A stretch of 18,775 nt of DNA from an uncultured Lachnospiraceae bacterium (GTDB taxonomy: Bacteria; Bacillota; Clostridia; Lachnospirales; Lachnospiraceae): NCBI GenBank assembly GCA_946623295.1, contig CAMOQY010000008.1, positions 1 through 18,775 of the forward strand, in the 5' to 3' direction. How positions within the stretch are numbered: position 1 is the stretch's first letter; each line of letters opens with the position of its first letter. The position numbers and the translations under genes are program-made. The notes beneath the pieces are model-generated. The model saw only the letters and a program-made list of their open reading frames with translations, ran no database searches and had not been told where the DNA came from. Below, in pieces: positions 1 to 5,263 of the stretch.

Positions 1-1
1 C

Positions 2-1633
2 AAAGCCATCGAGGACACAAAGGCGGACATGGAGAGCGGCCGCATCATGGACCGCCTGATCTGCGGAGACGTCGGCTTCGGCAAGACGGAGATCGCCATC
101 CGCGCAGCCTTCAAGGCCGTACAGGACGGAAAGCAGGTGGCCTATCTCGTGCCCACGACGATACTTGCCCAGCAGCACTACAATACCTTTATGCAGAGAC
201 TGGCGGACTACGGCCCGGAGGTGGCGATGCTCAGCCGCTTCCGCACCGCGGCGGAGCAGAAAAAGACCATAGAAGGCCTGAAAAAAGGCCGGGTGGATAT
301 CGTTATCGGCACGCACAGGCTCCTTTCAAAGGACGTCGTCTTCAAAGATCTGGGACTGCTCATCATAGACGAGGAGCAGCGCTTTGGAGTGGCGGACAAG
401 GAAAAGATCAAACAGCTGAAGATAAACGTGGATGTGCTGTCGCTGACCGCTACGCCCATCCCGAGAACGCTGCATATGAGTCTCATCGGAGTGCGCGACA
501 TGAGCCTTCTGAGGCAGGCGCCGCTTGAGAGGATGCCGATCCAGACCTACGTCATGGAGTACAACGACGAGATCGTGCGCGAGGCTATAGCAAGGGAACT
601 TGCGCGCGGCGGGCAGGTTTACTACGTCTACAACAGAGTGAGCGACATCGCCAAGGTCGCAGCCAGAGTCAGCGCGCTGGTGCCTGACGCTTCCGTTGCC
701 TTTGCCCACGGGCAGATGCATGAAAAAGAACTCGAACAGATCATGATGGACTTTGTGGACGGCCAGATAGACGTACTCGTCTCTACCACCATCGTAGAGA
801 CGGGACTCGATATCAGCAACGTAAATACAATGATAATCCACGACGCGGACAGGTACGGGCTCGCGCAGCTCTACCAGCTCCGCGGACGTGTGGGCAGGAG
901 CAGCCGTACCGCCTACGCTTTTATGCTCTACCACCGTGACCGGATGCTCAAGGAAAAGGCGGAAAAGAGGCTTTCGGCGATCCGCGAATACACGGAGCTC
1001 GGTTCAGGTATACGTATAGCCATGCGCGATCTGGAGCTGCGCGGGGCGGGCAATCTGCTCGGTGCGCAGCAGCACGGCCACATGGAGGCCGTAGGCTACG
1101 ATATGTACTGCAAGCTCCTGGGGGACGCGGTGCGCGAGATAAAGGGCGAGAGCCGTGTCACTGAGGATTTTGAGACGGAGATGGACATCTCGATCGACGC
1201 CTACCTGCCGGATGAATACGTGATAAACCAGTCGCAGCGTATGGCGATCTACAGGCGGATAGCGCAGATCGAGACGGAGGAAGAAATGGACGACGTTCAG
1301 GACGAGCTCATCGACCGCTTCGGAGATATCCCTCTCCCCGCGCAGAATCTCCTGCATGTGGCGCTGCTGCGCGCAAGGGCGCACGAGGCCTACATCACGG
1401 AGATCGCCGGGGATCGAAACAGCGTAAAGATAAGGATTTTCCCCAAAGCCCCGATAGACGGAACGCGGATAGCGCCCATGCTCGAGCGCTACAAGGGCGA
1501 TATCAGGATCTCCGCGGGGGCCGAGGCAGTCTTTACCTACACCGATCAGAGAAAGAAAAACACGACCACGGCGCTTTTCCTGGAGACGCTCGGAGAGATC
1601 GTCTCCGATATAAGCGGCCTTATCGGACAGTGA
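2..1633 (+). CDS. mfd: Transcription-repair coupling factor Mfd, C-terminal part (5' truncated by window)
   Basis: Mfd is a cytoplasmic double-stranded DNA translocase that removes RNA polymerase stalled at lesions and recruits UvrA for nucleotide excision repair. The reading frame is open from base 2, so the gene begins upstream; 543 codons are visible of a family of roughly 1,150 residues. Seen in order: the Walker A motif GDVGFGKTE about 20 codons in, the DEEQRFG motif II, LTATPIPRTLHMS (motif III), the RecA-like second lobe ending in the QLRGRVGRSS motif VI, and a C-terminal TRCF domain (about the last 150 residues, from VTEDFETEMDISIDAYLP). The N-terminal UvrB-like and RNA polymerase-interaction regions are outside the window. 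The ATG at 29 is internal, not a start: the residues before it (KAIEDTKAD) match the conserved RecG/Mfd helicase sequence. It ends with TGA at 1631 and is followed by tandem hairpins. Confidence 0.97.
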   Translation, partial: KAIEDTKADMESGRIMDRLICGDVGFGKTEIAIRAAFKAVQDGKQVAYLVPTTILAQQHYNTFMQRLADYGPEVAMLSRFRTAAEQKKTIEGLKKGRVDIVIGTHRLLSKDVVFKDLGLLIIDEEQRFGVADKEKIKQLKINVDVLSLTATPIPRTLHMSLIGVRDMSLLRQAPLERMPIQTYVMEYNDEIVREAIARELARGGQVYYVYNRVSDIAKVAARVSALVPDASVAFAHGQMHEKELEQIMMDFVDGQIDVLVSTTIVETGLDISNVNTMIIHDADRYGLAQLYQLRGRVGRSSRTAYAFMLYHRDRMLKEKAEKRLSAIREYTELGSGIRIAMRDLELRGAGNLLGAQQHGHMEAVGYDMYCKLLGDAVREIKGESRVTEDFETEMDISIDAYLPDEYVINQSQRMAIYRRIAQIETEEEMDDVQDELIDRFGDIPLPAQNLLHVALLRARAHEAYITEIAGDRNSVKIRIFPKAPIDGTRIAPMLERYKGDIRISAGAEAVFTYTDQRKKNTTTALFLETLGEIVSDISGLIGQ

Positions 1634-1653
1634 TCCGCATACGCCGGAGCATC

Positions 1654-1690
1654 CCGTCCGGAGCGCGGTGCGCCGCATATTCCGGGACGG
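1654..1690 (+). terminator. Imperfect hairpin downstream of mfd (first of two)
   Basis: CCGTCCGGA (1654-1662) can pair with TCCGGGACGG (1681-1690) with one bulged base; the 18-base loop is itself GC-rich. There is no T run directly after it, so alone it is a weak terminator. It sits 20 bases after the mfd stop and just before a second hairpin that does have a T run. It may help stop transcription or protect the mRNA 3' end. Confidence 0.4.
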
Positions 1691-1702
1691 CCGGCAGCGG
1701 CG

Positions 1703-1736
1703 AAAAGACCGCCGCCATTGACGGCGGCACGCTTTT
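1703..1736 (+). terminator. Probable Rho-independent terminator of mfd
   Basis: GCCGCC (1711-1716) and GGCGGC (1723-1728) form a perfect 6-bp GC stem with a six-base loop. AAAAG (1703-1707) and CTTTT (1732-1736) can extend it across a 3x3 internal loop, giving a T tract on the outgoing side and an A tract on the incoming side. It lies between mfd and the next small gene. The T run is only four bases, so efficiency may be modest. Confidence 0.6.
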
Positions 1737-1746
1737 AATCTAAAAT
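1718..1746 (+). promoter_or_regulatory. Sigma-A-type promoter for the 45-codon ORF and TPR gene
   Basis: TTGACG (1718-1723) and TAAAAT (1741-1746) are separated by exactly 17 bases, near the housekeeping consensus. The -35 overlaps the loop and right arm of the mfd terminator hairpin. Expected initiation is near 1753, about 25 bases before the ATG at 1779. TATTAT at 1761-1766 is a second possible -10 but has no matching -35. Confidence 0.6.
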
Positions 1747-1778
1747 AATCGGATAAGTCATATTATGAGGGATCTGCC

Positions 1779-1916
1779 ATGATAGATTTTGAAGAAGAGC
1801 TCGGCAAATACAAGCCCAGCAGAGAAGTGGAACAGACAGAAAGCATAATCATGAACATGGATATGCGCGACATGACGGATATCATGCTCGATATCCTCAA
1901 GGACAAAGAGGTCTGA
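1779..1916 (+). CDS. Small acidic protein, 45 residues, unrecognised
   Basis: The frame starts at ATG 1779 with a GAGGGA ribosome binding site about eight bases upstream and ends at TGA 1914-1916. The product begins MIDFEEELGKYKPS, has an acidic head, then an amphipathic, methionine-rich segment (six Met in 45 residues, with repeated DM pairs) and ends KDKEV. There is no signal peptide, membrane segment or cysteine. It lies behind a good promoter and 16 bases before the zinc ribbon-TPR gene, so the two are probably co-transcribed. I do not recognise a family. The good start signals, short gaps on both sides and protein-like composition make a real gene more likely than chance, but its function is unknown; a small partner or regulator of the TPR protein is one guess. 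Confidence 0.6.
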   Translation: MIDFEEELGKYKPSREVEQTESIIMNMDMRDMTDIMLDILKDKEV

Positions 1917-1932
1917 TAAAGAGGACAGACGG

Positions 1933-3291
1933 ATGATATGCTATCGCTGCGGCAGCGTGCTCGGCTCCGGAAGGCACTGCCTTCACTGCGGAGCGAACAT
2001 AACTGTCTACAGAAAAATAGTCCGCATCTCCAACGCCTACTACAACGCGGCGCTCGAGCAGGCGCGCGTCAGGAATCTGACTGCGGCTGTGGCCTCGCTG
2101 GAGAGGGCTCTGGAGTACGATAAAAAAAATACCAAGGCGAGGAATCTCCTTGGGCTGATTTTTTATGAGCTCGGCGAGATCACGGAAGCTCTCGTACACT
2201 GGGTGATCAGCAAAAACTATCAGCCGCATGACAATCCGGCGGAATACTATCTGTCGGAGATACAGGGCGACCGGCGGCTGCTCGAGAGCATGAACCAGGC
2301 GGTAAGGAAATACAACCAGGCGCTGGACAATGCCCGCCATGACGGCGTGGATCTGGCGATAATACAGCTGCGCAGCGTCATAGGCACAAGCCCGAATTAT
2401 CTTAAGGCCTATCAGCTGCTTGCGCTCCTCTATATAAAAGAGGGTGAGCTTTCAAAGGCCGGAAAGCTGATAAAGCGCGGCCTCGCGATCGACCGCGGAA
2501 ACGTTGTGCTGCTTGGCTACTCAAAGGAAACAAAGGGCAAGATAGGTCACAGGACCCGCAAGGAAGCGCTGGCGGATATGACAAGAGATCTCGCCGGGGC
2601 CGACGTGATCGTGCCGCAGTATACGGAAAACTCGCGCGTGAAGCAGCTGCTGATCGGCGCGGGCATCGGAGTGGCCGTGCTGCTCGCCGCGTATTTCTTT
2701 TTGATCCGTCCCTCCATCATGCGCTCGTCCAAAAACGAGATCAGTCAGAATGCGATATCCTACTATGAAAAAATCGAGGACAAGGACGCCCGGATAGAGC
2801 TTCTTACATCTCAGCTGGACGGGATCCAGGAGGAAGTCGAATACAACAGAAGGCAGATCGAGCTTTACACCGGGGAAAACGGCTCCGTAACGAATTACGA
2901 CCGGATCATCACCGCCCTCAATCAGATCAGGAACAGGCAGTATTCAGAACTCCTTGAGCTTTACCCCTCGATCAATGCCGACGTTATCACGGACGAGTCC
3001 TTTGTCCAGGCCTATGAATACGTCACCGGCTTTGTGGGGAGCGATACCATGCTCTCGGGTATAATGGAGGGCGCGCTGGAAAGATTTGCGGCCTACAGGT
3101 ACGCCGAGTGCAGGGATATATGCCAGAAATGTCTTGACATCAACCCCAACTACGCCCAGGCGATATATTATATGGCGCTTTCGTACGAGGCCGAGGGGAA
3201 CGATTCGGCTGCGGCGCCGTACTTCCGCGAGATAGTGGAGAAATTCCCTTCGAGCGAATATTACGAGCTCGCCAAACGGCGTACGTCCTAA
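1933..3291 (+). CDS. Zinc ribbon-TPR membrane protein with coiled coil, function unknown
   Basis: This is a 452-residue protein. The N-terminus has a compact zinc ribbon with two CxxC knuckles (C3/C6 and C16/C19). Residues about 33-190 contain tetratricopeptide-like helical repeats (for example around 36-69, 70-95 and 158-190). Residues 238-258 form one clear membrane helix, followed by a predicted coiled coil (about 265-312) and further TPR-like helices near 383-440 that include YAQAIYYMALSYEAEG. No signal peptide is present, so the zinc ribbon half is probably cytoplasmic and the C-terminal half outside, although positive charges flank both sides of the helix. The AGAGGA ribosome binding site and the 16-base gap from the 45-codon ORF suggest an operon. 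The architecture suggests a scaffold or sensor, perhaps at the envelope; no enzymatic motif is visible. The TAA stop overlaps the stop of the convergent XRE gene. Confidence 0.85.
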   Translation: MICYRCGSVLGSGRHCLHCGANITVYRKIVRISNAYYNAALEQARVRNLTAAVASLERALEYDKKNTKARNLLGLIFYELGEITEALVHWVISKNYQPHDNPAEYYLSEIQGDRRLLESMNQAVRKYNQALDNARHDGVDLAIIQLRSVIGTSPNYLKAYQLLALLYIKEGELSKAGKLIKRGLAIDRGNVVLLGYSKETKGKIGHRTRKEALADMTRDLAGADVIVPQYTENSRVKQLLIGAGIGVAVLLAAYFFLIRPSIMRSSKNEISQNAISYYEKIEDKDARIELLTSQLDGIQEEVEYNRRQIELYTGENGSVTNYDRIITALNQIRNRQYSELLELYPSINADVITDESFVQAYEYVTGFVGSDTMLSGIMEGALERFAAYRYAECRDICQKCLDINPNYAQAIYYMALSYEAEGNDSAAAPYFREIVEKFPSSEYYELAKRRTS

Positions 3292-3605
3292 CCCAGAGAA
3301 CGCCTCAGGATAAAATGTATCACCTGTTTTTCATCGTCCGAGGCGGAGATCAGACCGTTAAGGAGAGAGACGTCGCGCGGCGGAAGACCGGAAAAGAGAA
3401 GAGGAGTGTCGCTCCGTCCGAGCAGATAGTCGGTGCTGACGCCGTAAAAGGACGCAAGCCTGGTAAGCATATCCGAAGAGGGCTGCCGGATGCCGCGCTC
3501 GTAGGAGCTGTAGGTGGATCTCGATATGTAGAGATCCTTTGAAACCGTGAGCTGGGTCAGGCCGCGGGAGCGGCGAAGACAGATCAGTCTTTCACAGTTT
3601 ATCAT
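3288..3605 (-). CDS. XRE-family helix-turn-helix transcriptional regulator
   Basis: This 105-residue protein has an N-terminal Cro/C1-type HTH domain (residues about 5-62): RRSRGLTQLTVSKDLYISRS carries the helix-turn-helix, followed by the usual TYSSYERGIRQPS and the FYGVSTDYLLGR signature. The remaining 40 residues are short and helical, perhaps for dimerisation. The start at 3605 has an excellent AAAGGAGG eight bases upstream. It is the only minus-strand gene in the window, is convergent with the TPR gene (stops overlap) and divergent from the sua5/ywlC gene. The leader contains a perfect palindrome and an inverted repeat (separate entries), which fits autorepression. No phage genes are nearby, so it is more likely a chromosomal regulator than a prophage relic. 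Its targets cannot be read from sequence; its own gene and the divergent ywlC are the obvious candidates. Confidence 0.88.
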   Translation of the reverse strand: MINCERLICLRRSRGLTQLTVSKDLYISRSTYSSYERGIRQPSSDMLTRLASFYGVSTDYLLGRSDTPLLFSGLPPRDVSLLNGLISASDDEKQVIHFILRRSLG

Positions 3606-3639
3606 CGAAAACGCCTCCTTTATAAAGGAATGAAAGACT
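3586..3639 (-). promoter_or_regulatory. Nested inverted repeats over the XRE gene leader and start
   Basis: AGTCTTTCA (3586-3594) and TGAAAGACT (3631-3639) are perfect 9-base inverted arms. Between them lies the perfect 14-bp palindrome TCCTTTATAAAGGA (3616-3629). The palindrome covers most of the gene's Shine-Dalgarno (AAAGGAGG on the minus strand) and the outer arms enclose the start codon, the left arm lying in codons 4-7. It could be a repressor operator or an mRNA fold that hides the ribosome binding site. Confidence 0.55.
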
Positions 3640-3663
3640 CCGTTAAGCCGAATTTTAGACTAC

Positions 3664-3692
3664 ATTATATAGAAAGTAAGACGAATGGTCAC
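3664..3692 (-). promoter_or_regulatory. Probable promoter of the XRE gene, overlapping the ywlC start
   Basis: On the minus strand, TATAAT (3669-3664) lies 17 bases downstream of GTGACC (3692-3687), a 4/6 match to the -35 consensus. Initiation near 3657 would give a leader of about 50 bases containing the palindrome. The -35 lies within the first codons of the divergent ywlC gene (ATG 3685), so the two genes share a very small control region. On the + strand only a poor TTAAGC-17-TATATA (3643-3671) is visible for ywlC. Confidence 0.5.
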
Positions 3693-4752
3693 TAAAATAT
3701 TACACATTGACAAATACAAGGCGGACCCCGGCGCGCTCGAGGAAGCCGGCCGGATCCTGCGCGGCGGAGGCCTGGTGGCCTTTCCCACGGAAACGGTGTA
3801 CGGACTGGGCGGCAACGCGCTCGACCCGGAGGCCGCCAGAAAGATATACGCCGCAAAGGGGCGGCCCTCTGACAATCCGCTCATAGTCCATATCTCTCAG
3901 GTCAGCGAGCTGACGCCGCTCGTAAAGGAGATCCCGGCCATGGCGGAGCCGCTTATCAGAAAATGGTGGCCGGGGCCCATGACGCTCATCTTTAAAAAGA
4001 GCGGTGCCGTTCCGGACGAGACCACGGGAGGTCTCGATACCGTTGCCGTAAGGATGCCCTCGCATCCCGTGGCTGCGGCGCTCATAAAAGCTTCGGGCAT
4101 CCCCATAGCGGCTCCGAGCGCAAATCTGTCCGGCAGACCATCTCCTACGTCCGCCCGGCATGTCATAGAGGATATGGACGGGCGGATAGATATGATCATC
4201 GACGGAGGAGAGTGTGAGATAGGACTTGAATCCACCATTATCGACGTGACGGGAGCCGAGCCCGAGCTGCTCAGGCCGGGCTTTATCACCATCGAGGATA
4301 TACGCGCGCTCACCGGCGGCGGAAAGATCGATCCTGCGGTCACTGCTCCCGGCGGAGATGGGCTCAGGCCAAGGGCGCCCGGGATGAAATACCGTCATTA
4401 TGCTCCAAAGGCTCCGCTTGCCATAGTGGAAGGCGAACCGGAGGCCGCGGCGGAGGAGATAAACAGGCTGTGCAGCGAGGCCGCATCGCGCGGACAAAAG
4501 GCGGGAGTCATCTGCAGCGGGGCAATGGCCGCGAGGATAAAGTGCCCGCTCGTGGCCGAGCTGGGAGAGGATGAGAGTCCGGAAAGCGCGGCTCCGCGTC
4601 TTTTTGCGGCGCTGAGAAAAATGGACGAAGAGGGCGCGGATCTCATATACGCGCAGGCCTACCGGGACAAGGGCGTGGGCCTCGCGGTCATGAACAGGCT
4701 GCGCAAAGCCGCAGGATACAATATAATCAAAGTTCACAGCCCCCTGGGATAA
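3685..4752 (+). CDS. ywlC: L-threonylcarbamoyladenylate synthase, Sua5/YwlC type
   Basis: The enzyme makes threonylcarbamoyl-AMP from threonine, bicarbonate and ATP, the first step of t6A37 tRNA modification; the TsaD complex then transfers the group to tRNAs reading ANN codons. The 355 residues give the two-domain Sua5 form: an N-terminal YrdC-like catalytic domain (residues about 8-205) with GGLVAFPTETVYGLG, the KGRPSDNP motif at 58-65 and APSANLSGRPSPT near 143-155, a linker with RAPGMKYRHYAP near 230-245, and a C-terminal Sua5 domain ending in YRDKGVGLAVMNRLRKAA. The start at 3685 gives the normal family N-terminus (MVTKILHIDKY), but the ribosome binding site is weak. A dCMP deaminase gene follows after 19 bases. 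The gene is divergent from the XRE regulator. Standalone TsaC lacks the second domain, so this is the longer type. Confidence 0.95.
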   Translation: MVTKILHIDKYKADPGALEEAGRILRGGGLVAFPTETVYGLGGNALDPEAARKIYAAKGRPSDNPLIVHISQVSELTPLVKEIPAMAEPLIRKWWPGPMTLIFKKSGAVPDETTGGLDTVAVRMPSHPVAAALIKASGIPIAAPSANLSGRPSPTSARHVIEDMDGRIDMIIDGGECEIGLESTIIDVTGAEPELLRPGFITIEDIRALTGGGKIDPAVTAPGGDGLRPRAPGMKYRHYAPKAPLAIVEGEPEAAAEEINRLCSEAASRGQKAGVICSGAMAARIKCPLVAELGEDESPESAAPRLFAALRKMDEEGADLIYAQAYRDKGVGLAVMNRLRKAAGYNIIKVHSPLG

Positions 4753-4771
4753 TAAAAAAGGAGGAAGCCAG

Positions 4772-5257
4772 ATGTCTGATAAGAGAAGCGATTATATCAG
4801 CTGGGATGAGTATTTTATGGGTGTCGCGAAGCTGAGCGGCATGCGCTCCAAGGATCCGAGCACTCAGGTCGGGGCGTGTATAGTCAGCCCGCAGAACAAG
4901 ATCCTCTCCATGGGTTACAACGGCTTTCCCATGGGCTGTTCCGACGAGGACTTTCCCTGGGCAAGAGAGGGCGATCCTGCCCAGACCAAATATTTTTACG
5001 TCGCTCACAGCGAGCTCAACGCCATACTTAATTACCGCGGCACGGGCCTCGACGGGAGCAAGATATACGTCAGTCTTTTCCCGTGCAACGAGTGCGCAAA
5101 GGCGATAATCCAGGCCGGGATCAGGACCGTCATCTATGCCGATGACAAATATGCCAGAACTCCGGCTACACAGGCCTCAAAACGCATGTTTGACGCTGCG
5201 GGCGTCAGGTACTATATGTACAAGCCCACAGGAAGAAAAATAGAGATAGATCTTTGA
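4772..5257 (+). CDS. comEB: dCMP deaminase (ComEB-like cytidine/deoxycytidylate deaminase family)
   Basis: The predicted product deaminates dCMP to dUMP, feeding thymidylate synthesis in the cytoplasm. It has 161 residues, normal for the family. Zinc-site motifs are present: HSELNAI (H79, catalytic E81) and PCNEC (C105 and C108). Upstream, KDPSTQVGACIV and GYNGFPMGC are typical of dCMP deaminases rather than CMP or adenosine deaminases. The most common form of the first motif is HAE; here the middle residue is Ser, which does not touch the catalytic pair. The start at 4772 has a near-perfect AAGGAGG. The gene follows ywlC by 19 bases and precedes the 809-codon gene by 6, suggesting one transcript. 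Confidence 0.93.
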   Translation: MSDKRSDYISWDEYFMGVAKLSGMRSKDPSTQVGACIVSPQNKILSMGYNGFPMGCSDEDFPWAREGDPAQTKYFYVAHSELNAILNYRGTGLDGSKIYVSLFPCNECAKAIIQAGIRTVIYADDKYARTPATQASKRMFDAAGVRYYMYKPTGRKIEIDL

Positions 5258-5263
5258 TGCTCC

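Noticed and set aside
3288..3605. XRE gene as a prophage remnant
   Set aside because: No integrase, antirepressor or phage structural gene is near, and composition matches the surroundings.
3700..4737. Long open frame on the minus strand opposite ywlC
   Set aside because: It is antisense to a clear conserved gene, has no recognisable motif, and arises because GC-rich third positions remove stop codons on the other strand.
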